64,000 nt of DNA from Phytohabitans sp052068095. Its GTDB lineage: Bacteria; Actinomycetota; Actinomycetes; Mycobacteriales; Micromonosporaceae. The position numbers were made by a program, and so were the translations under genes. A model generated the notes under the pieces. The model had not been told where the DNA came from. It did not search any database and saw only the letters and a program-made list of their open reading frames with translations. Location of the stretch: the NCBI RefSeq assembly GCF_052068095.1, contig NZ_JBQHDG010000035.1, positions 17,118-81,117 on the forward strand. Reading direction: 5' to 3'. This document shows positions 7,967-16,775 of the stretch, one piece after another (position 1 is the stretch's first letter; each line of letters opens with the position of its first letter).

Positions 7967-9256
7967 ATGGCAGGTCAGGATCGGTCGCGCCGCTGCGCTC
8001 GTGGGGTGGCGGTCGCCGCGATGCTCGCGCTGGTGGTGCCGGTCGCGGTCGCGTCGCCGGTAGGTCCGGTGTCCGCTTCGGGTGCTTCGGTCAACGCGGC
8101 CGTGGTGTGGGATGGGTATGCGCAGACGGCGATTTGGGATGTTGCCGGTCAGCAGCCGGCGCAGGTGGCGGGGCGCAGTTTCGCGATGGTCAGTGGTGCG
8201 GTCTACGACGCGGTGAACGCGATCGCCGGGACGCCGTATCAGCCGTACCTGGTCGCGCCGCGGGCCTGGGGGTTCGAGTCCACGGACGCCGCGGTCGGTG
8301 CCGCCGCGCACCGGGTGCTGCAGGCCCTGTTCCCCGAGCAGCAGCAGCGGCTACAGGCGCAGTACGAGCTGTGGCTGGCCGGGATCGCGGACGGCCGGGC
8401 CAAACGGGGCGGGATCGCGGTCGGTGAGCAGGCCGCGGCCGCGATGATCGCGGCACGGCAGGATGATGGGGCGTTCGGGGACCAGATGTGGTCGGTCGGC
8501 ACCGAGCCGGGCGAGTGGCGGCCCACCCCGCCGGCTTTCGCCAATTCCGGGGCTTGGTTCGCTTACATGAAACCGTTCCTGATCCCCAATCCGGCGATGT
8601 TCCGTACGCAGGGGCCGCCCGCGTTGTCCAGCCGCGCCTACGCCCGTGACCTCAACGAGATCCAGCGGGTCGGCTCGGCGACCAGCACGACCCGGACCGC
8701 CGACCAGACCGACGCCGCACGATGGTGGCACGACCGAAAGTCCCCCAACTGGGAGATCAAACGGCAGCTGGCCACCAGCCAACGGCTGAGCGTGCTGCAG
8801 ACCGCACGCATGTTCGCCATGGACGACATCACCGCCACGGACGCCGCCGTCGCTTGCAACAACGACCGGGAACACTTCAGCTTCTGGCGGCCGGTAACCG
8901 CTGTCCAACTGGCCGACACCGACGGCAACCCGCGTACTCAGGCGGACCCGAATTGGACGCCACTGCTGGTCACCCCGGCCCAGCCCGACTACCCGTCCGG
9001 AAACACCTGCGGCACCAGCGCCCGGATGGCCGCCTACCGGTTGTTCTTCGGCACCGACCGGATCCCGTTCAGCGCCGACAGCGTCGACACCGGCACCACA
9101 AGGCACTTTCGCAGCTTCTCCCAAGCCACCGCCGAAGTCATCGAAGCACGCATCTGGGGCGGCATCCACTTCCGCACCGCCGACGTCAACGGCGCCGAAC
9201 TCGGCCAGGCCGTCGCTGACTATATCGCCCAACACCACTTCCAGCCGCACAGGTGA
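7967..9256 (+). CDS. Secreted vanadium-haloperoxidase/PAP2-like protein with altered vanadate pocket
   Basis: 429 residues with an N-terminal signal peptide (about 1-35). The domain is the vanadium-dependent haloperoxidase/acid phosphatase helical fold. Motif 1 (usually KxxxxxxRP) appears as REHFSFWRP, with Arg in place of the first Lys. Motif 2 (usually PSGH) reads YPSGNTCGTSA, with Asn for the acid-base His. Motif 3 is kept as ARIWGGIHFRTAD. Family members oxidise halides with peroxide or cleave phosphate esters; the two changes make standard activity doubtful. ATG at 7967 is preceded by GGGGAGG. It stands alone. Confidence 0.8.
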   Translation: MAGQDRSRRCARGVAVAAMLALVVPVAVASPVGPVSASGASVNAAVVWDGYAQTAIWDVAGQQPAQVAGRSFAMVSGAVYDAVNAIAGTPYQPYLVAPRAWGFESTDAAVGAAAHRVLQALFPEQQQRLQAQYELWLAGIADGRAKRGGIAVGEQAAAAMIAARQDDGAFGDQMWSVGTEPGEWRPTPPAFANSGAWFAYMKPFLIPNPAMFRTQGPPALSSRAYARDLNEIQRVGSATSTTRTADQTDAARWWHDRKSPNWEIKRQLATSQRLSVLQTARMFAMDDITATDAAVACNNDREHFSFWRPVTAVQLADTDGNPRTQADPNWTPLLVTPAQPDYPSGNTCGTSARMAAYRLFFGTDRIPFSADSVDTGTTRHFRSFSQATAEVIEARIWGGIHFRTADVNGAELGQAVADYIAQHHFQPHR

Positions 9257-9334
9257 GTACACCGCACGAGAGATAGCGCAGAACGCGTCCACGCTCAACC
9301 GCCACCCCACCATCCATCCAAATCCGAGGCCAGC

Positions 9335-9595
9335 CCCCGACGCGGCGCTCGATGAAGGTGCTGAGCCGCGGGCCGTCCAGGGCCGGGTCCCGCCAGTTCG
9401 GCGGCAGCATCTCCCGCAGCCGCTCGACCGTTGCCAGCAACGGCCGGAACGCGTCCAACGGGGCAGCATGGCCTTGATCTGGGCGCTCCAGGCCTGCGAG
9501 ATCCCGTCGAACGGCGACCACAGCGACGGCGTGAACGGGTAGTTGAACTTGAAGGCCGCCGTGAACTTCGGTAGGAACCGGACGGCTGCCGGCAT
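9335..9595 (-). pseudogene. Frameshifted fragment of a hypothetical gene
   Basis: Reading leftward, one frame gives a protein-like stretch VRFLPKFTAAFKFNYPFTPS...QAWSAQIKAMLP and then the adjacent frame continues LDAFRPLLATVERLREMLPP NWRD...LSTFIE before breaking down. The join near 9460 needs a frameshift and there is no intact end. I do not name the family with certainty. The remnant overlaps the upstream region of the next gene, which is read on the other strand. Confidence 0.45.
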
Positions 9596-9677
9596 CTCGC
9601 AGGCATCCGTCTCCATCAGCGGCGCGTCATGGGCACCGGGCGGCGGTCTAGTGGTTCACTCTCGGCCATGTACGGGC

Positions 9678-10349
9678 ATGCGGCTATGGATCGGCGCCGG
9701 TCTATTGATCTTGGGCGCCCTGCTGTTTGTAGATCGGTTGGTGCCGTCCGCCAACGTGCCGCATCTGATCGCGATGTGGTGGCCCATCGTGCTGGTTCTG
9801 TTTGGAGTTGGCGGCTTGATCCGACTTGCCTCGCACCGACCGGCGTTGCTGGTGCCCCTGGCGATGACCATCCTCGGTGGTGCGCTGGCGCTGCGGACGA
9901 CGGGTGTCGTTCCGTCATCGATGGACCGGTTCATCTTGCCGCTTCTGGCGTGCATGGCTGGGGCGGGGTTTCTAGGGTTTGCGGCAGCCAACAGACGCAA
10001 GGCGGCGGACTCCCCGGTGGCTGGGCGAATGACATCGATCGCCGAATCGCGGAAGATTTCGTGGCCGCACCACGAGAGGTCACTGGCCCAGTTGGTGTCG
10101 GTGCTAAGCGGATGTGCGGTCGAGCTACCCAAGCCAGACGGGTTGAAAGAGGCCAGGCTTGAGATCACGGCGTTCGGCAGCGCGGTTGACGTCGTCGTGC
10201 CTCAAGGTTGGCGCATCGAGATGAGCAGCCGGAACATCCTCGGCCGGAGCCGTAATCGGCTTTCGACCGTGGAGACCGACCCTTCGAAGCCGATTCTGAT
10301 AGTGGAGAGTCTGGTGATCGGATCAGGTGTCACGTTGATCCGACCATGA
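9678..10349 (+). CDS. LiaF-like membrane protein
   Basis: 223 residues from the ATG at 9678 (an upstream extension to 9543 is possible but lacks a protein-like N-terminus). Four short hydrophobic segments lie within residues 3-110 (IGAGLLILGALLF, IVLVLFGVGGLI and two more). These are followed by a soluble C-terminal beta domain with repeated short strands (LVSVLSGCAVELP, LEITAFGSAVDVVVP, WRIEMSS), typical of the DUF5668/LiaF C-terminal fold. LiaF-type proteins modulate envelope-stress two-component systems, but no kinase or regulator gene is adjacent, so this is a family statement only. Confidence 0.7.
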   Translation: MRLWIGAGLLILGALLFVDRLVPSANVPHLIAMWWPIVLVLFGVGGLIRLASHRPALLVPLAMTILGGALALRTTGVVPSSMDRFILPLLACMAGAGFLGFAAANRRKAADSPVAGRMTSIAESRKISWPHHERSLAQLVSVLSGCAVELPKPDGLKEARLEITAFGSAVDVVVPQGWRIEMSSRNILGRSRNRLSTVETDPSKPILIVESLVIGSGVTLIRP

Positions 10350-10814
10350 TCATTGATGATACAGTCCGACGTCCGTGTCGGTGCGTGAGTACTTGATCTC
10401 GGCGCTCGGGATCGTCGCACGCTCCCACAAGGTCGTCAACGTCTCGTTGAGCTCCCGTTCCTCACTGAGGTTCTGCGGCAGATCGATGTGCATGAGCTGT
10501 AGCAGCTTGAGTCGATGCACATCGAATGCGGCGCAGACCGCAGTCCCGTAGACCCCAGCGGCTGCCACTGCAGCCCGGTACGCGATTGCTGCAAGCAGGA
10601 TCATGACGGCAGGCGTGAGCAGCCACCAGCCATGCCTGAGGAGGAGGACGGCCGATGCCAATGCGGAGACCCCCAGACTTAAGCACAGGCGCGCCGCCGT
10701 GTCGAGTTGGTTGCGCGCCTCGGCCACCTGTTTGAGCGTCTGTTCCGGCAGCGCCTCGAAGAGCCGGGGCCAGGCCACGTTCGGCGGTGTTGCCGGTGTC
10801 ACGGGCTTATGCAT
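10350..10814 (-). CDS. Small membrane protein of unknown function
   Basis: 154 residues from the ATG at 10814 (MHKPVTPATPP...). A helical lead-in (LPEQTLKQVAEARNQLDTAA) precedes two adjacent hydrophobic segments (LCLSLGVSALASAVLLL and a WWLLTPAVMILLAAIAYRAA stretch), then a conserved-looking cytoplasmic helix AVCAAFDVHRLKLLQLM. It resembles actinobacterial proteins in which a membrane hairpin is followed by a FDxHR helix; their role is unknown to me. It converges with the LiaF-like gene, the two stop codons being adjacent. A longer upstream start is open but reads like non-coding sequence. Confidence 0.55.
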   Translation of the reverse strand: MHKPVTPATPPNVAWPRLFEALPEQTLKQVAEARNQLDTAARLCLSLGVSALASAVLLLRHGWWLLTPAVMILLAAIAYRAAVAAAGVYGTAVCAAFDVHRLKLLQLMHIDLPQNLSEERELNETLTTLWERATIPSAEIKYSRTDTDVGLYHQ

Positions 10815-11151
10815 CTGTTTATCCGGCGGTCGATGGCCCCAACGTTGGATTCCTGCCGGTCGGCGTTGTGGTCGGCTGAGAAGGACTGCTGTGTCGCAGC
10901 CAGGTAGGGGAGAGGTCGTGGTTGTCGGACCTGTTCCGCCGAGCAGTTGGGGTGGGCCGGCGCCTGGGCGACCTGCTCGGGATCGACCTGACCGGGATTC
11001 GGCTCGACGGACTGCGTTGGTCCGCCGCAGCCGATGGCCTTCCGCCAACTGGCACGACCAGGCCCTGTGGGACTCGACCGAGATGCCTACGCATATACCT
11101 GTGTCGAAGCGATGGCAACGATTACAGCGAATTCTCTCCACAGTAGACAAA
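10815..11151. other. Gap without a recognisable gene
   Basis: About 340 bases between the membrane-protein gene and the hairpin at 11152. Several reading frames are open on both strands but none has a ribosome site plus protein-like composition. I see no repeat or remnant here. Confidence 0.4.
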
Positions 11152-11199
11152 GCCCGCCGGAGCCTGGAGCAGTGTGCACTGCTCCAGGCTCCGGCGGGC
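11152..11199 (-). terminator. Perfect 23-bp hairpin downstream of the CU044_5270-type gene
   Basis: Arms 11152-11174 and 11177-11199 are exact reverse complements with only a TG between them. It lies 18 bases past the stop of the minus-strand gene at 11217, the place for a terminator. There is no T-run, as is usual in high-GC actinobacteria. The stem is unusually long. Confidence 0.7.
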
Positions 11200-11216
11200 A
11201 ATCCGGCGGTGTCGGT

Positions 11217-12263
11217 TCAGCCGAACTGGTCGGTGTGTTCGCAGCCGAGGACCAGCGTCGCGCCTGCGACCGTGTCGGTGGGCTGCTCGATCTCGTCCCA
11301 GGCGAGCATTTCTGCGGTACGCGGGTCGAAGATGAGCACGTTCTCGATCTCGCCGTTGTCGAGGCTCACCGCCACACCCTTGCGGCCGGCGCGGTCGGTG
11401 GCCTCACCTCGCCAGACGACACCCGGCGTCTTCGCGAGGATGCGCAGCAGTTCGGCCCGCGTGGCGAGGGGAACCGGGTAGTTGCTGGACCAGTCGCGCA
11501 CCGTGCGGAACGGGTTCTGGTCGTCGATGCGCTTGGCGATCTCGGCCGGGTCGGTCGGCAGCGGCGGTTTCGCTCGGTCTCGCTCGGCCGCTGGCGGGGC
11601 GTCGACGTCCTCGACCGTCGTGTGGGTGGCGGTCGGCTCGACCGGATGCCTCTGGAAGTACCGATACGACTCCTCGTTCGGATACACCGTCGGCAGAACG
11701 GTGGTGCGGATCCGGGCGGAGCCGTCGGGGGCGCTCCACTCCCGCCTCTCACTGGGGATGATCCGCTGTGCCTTGCCGTTGGGCAGGTCGTCGAAGACGG
11801 CGTTCCACCCGATGGTGTGTACAAAGGTGTACTTGCCCGTGGTGGTGTCGCACCGGCCGGGTGCCAGTTGCGCGGCGAGGGCACGCAGCTGGTCGCCCGC
11901 GGCGGGTGGCCGCTGGTCGATCTGGAACCCTACGGGCCGGATAACGGGCCCGAGCGTTGGCGTCGGTACAACCGTCCGGGTGGGCGTCGGTCCGGTCGTC
12001 TCGCCGGCCGTGACGCTGGACGGATCCGCGCCGGTCAGTCCGCTGGCGACCAGGCCGGTCGCGACGAGACCAGCGGCGGCGACCCCGGCCGCGACCGGGA
12101 CGAGGATGCGGCGGCGCCGGACGCCGGACGGTGCCACGATGGCGGCGGTCGCCTCGGCGAGGGCGATGATGTCGGCGGCCTGCGCGCGCGGCGGGGGGAT
12201 CCGCACGCCACGCGCCGGATCCGTCGGGCCGAGGAGCGCCTTGGTGCTGCTGGTGTCAAACAT
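11217..12263 (-). CDS. CU044_5270 family membrane-anchored protein (ECF sigma partner)
   Basis: 348 residues. An N-terminal cytoplasmic region (1-55) is followed by a single membrane segment (ILVPVAAGVAAAGLVATGLV), a Pro/Thr-rich linker (PTPTRTVVPTPT) and an extracytoplasmic domain to the C-terminus. The conserved elements GKYTFVHTIGWN, REWSAPDGSARIRT, a LPTDPAEIAKRI segment and a terminal LGCEHTDQFG are those of the actinobacterial CU044_5270 family. Members sit next to ECF sigma genes and probably act as envelope-located partners or anti-sigma-like proteins (inference). The gene overlaps the upstream sigma gene by 8 bases, so the two are translated together. Confidence 0.85.
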   Translation of the reverse strand: MFDTSSTKALLGPTDPARGVRIPPPRAQAADIIALAEATAAIVAPSGVRRRRILVPVAAGVAAAGLVATGLVASGLTGADPSSVTAGETTGPTPTRTVVPTPTLGPVIRPVGFQIDQRPPAAGDQLRALAAQLAPGRCDTTTGKYTFVHTIGWNAVFDDLPNGKAQRIIPSERREWSAPDGSARIRTTVLPTVYPNEESYRYFQRHPVEPTATHTTVEDVDAPPAAERDRAKPPLPTDPAEIAKRIDDQNPFRTVRDWSSNYPVPLATRAELLRILAKTPGVVWRGEATDRAGRKGVAVSLDNGEIENVLIFDPRTAEMLAWDEIEQPTDTVAGATLVLGCEHTDQFG

Positions 12264-12816
12264 GGTTGTTCCTTCTCTGCTGTCGTTCCAGATGCTTCGA
12301 TACCGGCACGCGAGCGGCCGGCGTGGTCGGCGCTTCGATGGCGCGGGCCAACCGCCCCCGCGCGCGGTGCAACCGGACGGCCGCGGTGGCTCGGCTGCAA
12401 CCGAGGACGGCGGCGGCCTCGGCGAGCGAAAGCTCCTCCCAACCGATCAGGCGCAGCAACTCCTGGTCGGCCTCCGAGAGGGTGGCCAGCGCCCGGCGAA
12501 TATCGGTCAGCCGATCGGCCACGCTGTGCTCGTCGACCGCGATGGACAGTTGCTCCTCGTCTACCCGCACCGGCGTGGCTTGACGAGCACGCCAATGGTT
12601 CGCAAGCACGCGGCGCGCCACGCCGTACAACCAAGGCAGCTGACGATCGGGCACCTCGGCACGGCGGCGCCAAGCGATGACAAAAACCTCCTGCGCCAAC
12701 TCCGCCGCGGCGTCCGGGTCAGCGAGCCGACGCAGCACGTAACGAGCGACCTGCGGATAGTGAGCGGAATATGAGGCGGTGAACCAGCCTTCGCCGCGCT
12801 CTCGCAGCACGGGCAT
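12256..12816 (-). CDS. RNA polymerase ECF sigma factor
   Basis: 186 residues. Region 2 is at about residues 12-75 (YPQVARYVLRRLADPDAAAE LAQEVFVIAWRR, then LPWLYGVARRVLANHWR). Region 4 is at about 105-160 (ALATLSEADQELLRLIGWEE LSLAEAAAVLGCSRATAAVR), including the helix-turn-helix. This is the usual two-domain ECF size; no SnoaL-type tail is present. ATG at 12816 has CAGGAGA before it. Co-expression with the overlapping CU044_5270 gene indicates envelope-linked control. The region upstream (12817-12880 on the minus strand) would hold an autoregulated promoter; a GTAACG...CGTTGACGA stretch there is a weak candidate. Confidence 0.92.
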   Translation of the reverse strand: MPVLRERGEGWFTASYSAHYPQVARYVLRRLADPDAAAELAQEVFVIAWRRRAEVPDRQLPWLYGVARRVLANHWRARQATPVRVDEEQLSIAVDEHSVADRLTDIRRALATLSEADQELLRLIGWEELSLAEAAAVLGCSRATAAVRLHRARGRLARAIEAPTTPAARVPVSKHLERQQRRNNHV

Positions 12817-12925
12817 AGACTCTCCTGACTATCGTCAACGGGTACACCGTTACTTGTGTCGCCAACTCGCCGACGATTACACCAGTCGTGCTGTGTAACG
12901 GACTCCTGTCCTGTCCACGATCCAT

Positions 12926-13118
12926 GTGTTGCAAGATGGGGCGTACCTGCGGCACAGCACCGCAGACCCGGCTCCCGCCCCGAGCACCGACACGGTGGAG
13001 ATCGTCGCTACCGAGCACGAGGATCACCGCAAGCCCGACGGCACGGGGTTGGATGACGATGGCCGACCTGGAGGGCAACCTGTTCTGCGTCGAGCGCAGC
13101 GCCGTCGAGCGGGCGTAG
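12926..13118 (+). pseudogene. Remnant of a VOC (glyoxalase-like) protein C-terminus
   Basis: Two frames must be joined: VEIVATEHEDHRKPDGTG in one, then GWMTMADLEGNLFCVERS in the next, ending at a TAG near 13118. The second string is the hallmark C-terminal strand of VOC-fold proteins (M/L-ADPEGNEFCV). No start, no N-terminal half. The remaining DNA of 12817-13270 is empty apart from the promoter regions of the flanking genes. Confidence 0.55.
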
Positions 13119-13270
13119 GCGGTCCTCGTCCTATAGCCCTTGGCTGTTGTGTTGATCGGAATCGCGCACGACGGCCGACCCGGACGCCCTCTCATGCCGA
13201 TGTGCGCGCACTGAACTGCGGAAGACACTGCGACCGTTCACGCAGTTGATGATCGAGTAACCTGCTGTGC

Positions 13271-13792
13271 ATGACGGACCCGACCAATGTCCACCCGGTG
13301 CGCACCGTACGTGTCGGTGACCGGAGCGCCGACATTGATGAGATGCTGGCACCACTGGTCGAGGCGTTGTGGCGTAACGGGTTTCAGACGTTCACCAGCT
13401 GCCAGGACGCCGGTGAGAGCAACGCGGACTGGGTGGACCTGTTGCCTCACATGGCTGCATACGTGGAGTCCCGCAAGGGATGGGCTTTCATCGACCTTCC
13501 GATCCAGGACGGCCTCCGGTTCCTGACCGCTGTCGCGCAGGCCGGCCCACGCGACGCGTTTTACGTAAGGATGACTCACTGGGCTGCCCCGCATGCCTGG
13601 GACGTCAGTGTCAAACCGATGGACCTGGCGATGTTCGACGAGACGATAGCGTCGAGTTTCGCGATGCGGTTGATGCAGGTCTGCTTTCCTGTCTCGGACC
13701 TGCCTGAGATCCATCGGCGGATCGACCGCTACGAAGCCGGTGAGCTCGTCCCACCCTCAGCGACCGACTGGACGACGGTTGGGCGACGCTAG
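13271..13792 (+). CDS. Hypothetical protein, 173 residues
   Basis: No signal peptide or membrane segment; balanced composition with codon use like the intact genes. The N-terminal part has MLAPLVEALWRNGFQTFTSC QD, a pattern seen in small actinobacterial and phage proteins that begin with a helix followed by a conserved T/F-SCQ turn. His and Trp are concentrated in MTHWAAPHAWDVSV. I do not assign a function. The gene stands alone between a VOC remnant and a regulator on the other strand. ATG at 13271 has no clear Shine-Dalgarno sequence. Confidence 0.65.
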   Translation: MTDPTNVHPVRTVRVGDRSADIDEMLAPLVEALWRNGFQTFTSCQDAGESNADWVDLLPHMAAYVESRKGWAFIDLPIQDGLRFLTAVAQAGPRDAFYVRMTHWAAPHAWDVSVKPMDLAMFDETIASSFAMRLMQVCFPVSDLPEIHRRIDRYEAGELVPPSATDWTTVGRR

Positions 13793-14067
13793 CCCAATGT
13801 CCGCCGGGGGCATCCGGATCTGCCGCGATCCGCGCGGTGCTGGCGACAAGATCACGTGCACGCTCATGCCGCTGGTCGCGCGCGGCTTCGGCGGCGTGCT
13901 GATGGCGAGCGAGCCCTTGATCTTGGCGTCCGGATCTGCCGCTGGTCGGGCGGTTGCCTGAATTGGGCCAGGCCGCATAGGCGGTCGTACGGCCGGCGAC
14001 AGGGGCGGTCCGGTGGTTCGCCTCTGGCTGGGAGGCCCCGCCAGTCGAGGGCCGTTGAGCCAGTGCG

Positions 14068-15081
14068 TCATGCGGAGTCGCGCAGCACCAATTTTGTGGG
14101 CAGGATGATGGACGTAGGTTCCTGCCCTGCGATCAGTCCGATGAGCATCCGGGTCATCTCCTTCCCCAGTGCTTGGATCGGCTGGTGGATCGTGGTCAAC
14201 GGCGGATCGGTTCGTTCGGCTACGCCGAGATCGTCGAAGCCCACCACCGCTACGTCGGTCGGCACGGTCCGGCCGGTCTCGCCCAGCACGCGCAGGGCGC
14301 TGGCCGCCATGTTGTCGCTAGCGGCGAATACGGCGTCGAGGTCGGGGTGGCGGTCGAGCAGTGTTTTCATCGCCACGGCGCCGCTGGCCTCGGTGAAGTC
14401 GCCCTCCGCTGTCCCGTACGGGGTGAGACCTGCCATGATCATCGCTTCGATGTAGCCGCGGTGGCGGGCTCGGCCGACGTCGGTGGACATCTGCCCGGTG
14501 ATGGTGGCGATCCGGGTTCGACCGAGCCCGATGAGGTGCTCGGTGGCGAGCCGCGCCCCGCCGAGGTTGTCGGAGTCGACGTACCACTGCGGCTCGAAGT
14601 TCAGCGGCCGGCCGCCGTACACCGCGGGCAGGCCGGTCCGGCGCACGATGTGGGTCAACGGATCGTCGCCTTTCAAGGCCATTAGCATGATGCCGTCGAC
14701 GCCGCGTGTGTGCAGGAGGTTGGTCAGTCGGGACCGGCCCCGGCGCGAGCTGGCAAGGCACAGCAGCAGGTGGAGGTCGGTCTCCTCGAGCGCTGCGGAC
14801 ACGCCGACGATGACTTGGGCGAAGAACGGGTCGGCGAACAACTGTGGATCGTCATGGGAGACCGCGAGGGCGACGATTCCGGTCTGCTGAGTGGCCAGGG
14901 CACGGGCGGTTCGGTTGGGCAGGTAGCCCATCTCCTTGACGGCCCGCTCGACGGCATCGCGTGTGGCGCGGCTGACGTGGGGTGCCTTGTTGATGACCCG
15001 GGACGCGGCGGACCGTGACACGCCAGCCCGTTCGGCCACCTCGTCGAGGGTGGGCTGCCGTCGAGGCTTCTGCGCTGCCAT
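14068..15081 (-). CDS. LacI-family transcriptional regulator
   Basis: 337 residues. The helix-turn-helix is at residues 11-32 (TLDEVAERAGVSRSAASRVI N) followed by the hinge helix (YLPNRTARALATQQTG). Residues 65-330 are the periplasmic-binding-protein-like sensor (DPFFAQVIVGVSAALEET, GLPAVYGGRPL, VGFDDLGVAERTDPPLTTIH QP). It diverges from the GH6 cellulase gene. By analogy with CebR-type regulators of cellulose use, it probably represses that gene until an oligosaccharide inducer binds (inference). The palindromes at 15147 and 15350 are candidate operators. Confidence 0.93.
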   Translation of the reverse strand: MAAQKPRRQPTLDEVAERAGVSRSAASRVINKAPHVSRATRDAVERAVKEMGYLPNRTARALATQQTGIVALAVSHDDPQLFADPFFAQVIVGVSAALEETDLHLLLCLASSRRGRSRLTNLLHTRGVDGIMLMALKGDDPLTHIVRRTGLPAVYGGRPLNFEPQWYVDSDNLGGARLATEHLIGLGRTRIATITGQMSTDVGRARHRGYIEAMIMAGLTPYGTAEGDFTEASGAVAMKTLLDRHPDLDAVFAASDNMAASALRVLGETGRTVPTDVAVVGFDDLGVAERTDPPLTTIHQPIQALGKEMTRMLIGLIAGQEPTSIILPTKLVLRDSA

Positions 15082-15146
15082 CGCGATGCCGAGTCCTTCC
15101 TGTCCGACGTCGGGCAGGCGTTACCACCGGCGGCGCCGTTATCGCT

Positions 15147-15163
15147 GATCGATCGTATCGATC
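15147..15163. promoter_or_regulatory. Candidate autoregulatory operator of the LacI gene
   Basis: GATCGAT CGT ATCGATC: 7-base arms around a 3-base centre, located 66 bases upstream of the regulator start in the LacI/GH6 intergenic region. Confidence 0.35.
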
Positions 15164-15349
15164 GGTGACGACAGCGTCGATGTGCTTCACCGAGCCGTCA
15201 CCTTCGACCCGGAACGGAACGTGGGAACTGGAAGCGGTCCCAGGAAACCTCACGGTGGGTCTCCCCTGAGAAGGGGGTAAGGCGACGCATCTCTTGACTT
15301 TCGCCCGCTTCTTACTGACCATCGGATAGATATATATAGATGTAGCCGA

Positions 15350-15365
15350 CTGGAAGCGCTTCCAG
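15350..15365. promoter_or_regulatory. LacI-type operator upstream of the GH6 cellulase
   Basis: CTGGAAGCGCTTCCAG is a perfect 16-base palindrome with a central CG step, the classic shape of a LacI/CebR-family site. It lies 52 bases before the cellulase ATG and about 270 bases from the divergent LacI gene. A TTGACT at 15294 may be part of the promoter. Confidence 0.7.
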
Positions 15366-15416
15366 CTTTACGGGTCGACGCCCGCCAAGGTCCCCCACGT
15401 ACGAGGAGACACGCCC

Positions 15417-16385
15417 ATGAAACGACTGACCCGTCCTCGGGTGCTTGCTGCCGCGCTGGCCTTGGCGGCTCCCGCGGTCCTGCTCGGCGCGCCGGCTGCC
15501 TACGCGGATCCGGTCAGCCAGACCAGCGGGTTCTACGTCAACCCCAACTCCAGCCCCGCCACGTGGGCGGCCGCCAATCCCGGTGACGGACGCGCCGCCG
15601 CGATCCGCACCCAGATCGCGCAGAAGCCGATGGCCAGCTGGTTCGGCAACTGGAGCGGCGACATCGGCAGCGCGGTCAGAAACTATGTCGGGGCCGCCGA
15701 CGCCGTCGACAAGCTGCCGCTGCTGGTCGCCTACAACCTTCCCGGCCGGGATGCCTGCGGCGGCCACTCCGGTGGCGGTGCCGGCAGCGTCGCCGCCTAC
15801 GACTCGTGGATCGCCTCCTTCGCCTCCGCCATCGGCAGCCGTCCCGCCGTGGTGGTTCTCGAACCGGACTCCCTAGGCGACTTCAACTGCATGAGCCAGG
15901 CGCAGATCAACGACCGCGTGGGCATGCTGTCCCGCGCCGTCGGTCAGTTCCGGTCCAAGGCGCCCAATACGTGGGCCTACGTCGACGCCGGCAATCCCGG
16001 TTGGGTCGACGCACAGACGATGGCACAGCGCCTCCACATGGCCGGTGTGGCCAACGCGCGCGGCTTCGCGCTCAACGTGTCGAACTACTTCACCACCGGC
16101 GAGAACACCAACTACGGCAACCGGGTCGCTGCCGCGCTTCAGCGGTTCGGGTACAGCAAGCCATATGTGATCGACACCAGCCGCAACGGCAACGGCTCAA
16201 ACGGTGAATGGTGCAACCCGAGCGGCCGCCGGATCGGCACGCCGAGCCAGATGGGCGGCGGCGCGGAGATGCTGCTATGGCTCAAGACGCCGGGCGAATC
16301 CGACGGCAATTGCGGCGTCGGCGGCGGATCCAGCGCCGGGCAGTTCCTACCCGAGGTGGCCTACAAGATGATCTACGGGTATTAG
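15417..16385 (+). CDS. Secreted GH6 cellulase (endoglucanase/cellobiohydrolase)
   Basis: 322 residues with a signal peptide ending at AYADP (about 1-31) and no carbohydrate-binding module, so this is a catalytic-domain-only form. Family GH6 hydrolyses cellulose beta-1,4 bonds with inversion. Visible motifs: ASWFGNWSGD, LLVAYNLPGRDACGGHSGGG, VVLEPDSLGDF (Asp of the general acid), YVDAGNPGW, VIDTSRNGNGSNGEWCNPSG and LWLKTPGESDGNCG (catalytic-base loop), with Cys pairs as in the family. GAGGAG precedes the ATG. The operator at 15350 and the divergent LacI gene point to induction by cello-oligosaccharides. Confidence 0.95.
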   Translation: MKRLTRPRVLAAALALAAPAVLLGAPAAYADPVSQTSGFYVNPNSSPATWAAANPGDGRAAAIRTQIAQKPMASWFGNWSGDIGSAVRNYVGAADAVDKLPLLVAYNLPGRDACGGHSGGGAGSVAAYDSWIASFASAIGSRPAVVVLEPDSLGDFNCMSQAQINDRVGMLSRAVGQFRSKAPNTWAYVDAGNPGWVDAQTMAQRLHMAGVANARGFALNVSNYFTTGENTNYGNRVAAALQRFGYSKPYVIDTSRNGNGSNGEWCNPSGRRIGTPSQMGGGAEMLLWLKTPGESDGNCGVGGGSSAGQFLPEVAYKMIYGY

Positions 16386-16626
16386 CTGCGTTGTGAGGGC
16401 TGGCCTTGTTCAGGATCCGGTTCGGCTGGGATCTTGCTGCCCGGGTAGCCACAGTGGCGTTGGTCGGGTCGTGCTGGAAATCGTGTGTAGCAGTGCGTGG
16501 AGCACTGCGCGGGTGTGTGGCTCGTCGAGCATCTCGCCGATTCACGCCGCGGCGCCGGCCCGGGGCCAGAAGCGGAAGTCTCTGGCCCCCGACCAACTAC
16601 CTCGGCACTGAGAACTCTTATAACGA

Positions 16627-16750
16627 TCACTGGGTCGTCCAGTTGGTCAGTCGGCACCAGCAGATCAGGACGCGGGCGAGGCTGACCAAGCCGTCGTGGA
16701 TGTCGAGGTGTCGTTCCCACCGGGCTACGTGGTCGTGCCCGGCCGCCATC
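16627..16750 (-). pseudogene. 3' remnant of an IS5-type transposase
   Basis: The minus strand ends with VARWERHLDIHDGLVSLARV followed by an LICWCRLTN tail and a stop at 16627. This is the C-terminal helix common in IS5-group transposases (RWERHxDIHxAxxxLAxxLI). Upstream sequence is replaced by the azoreductase gene. The rest of 16386-16626 holds nothing recognisable. Confidence 0.5.
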
Positions 16751-16775
16751 GTCACCGGTAATGGTTGGCCGGCTC

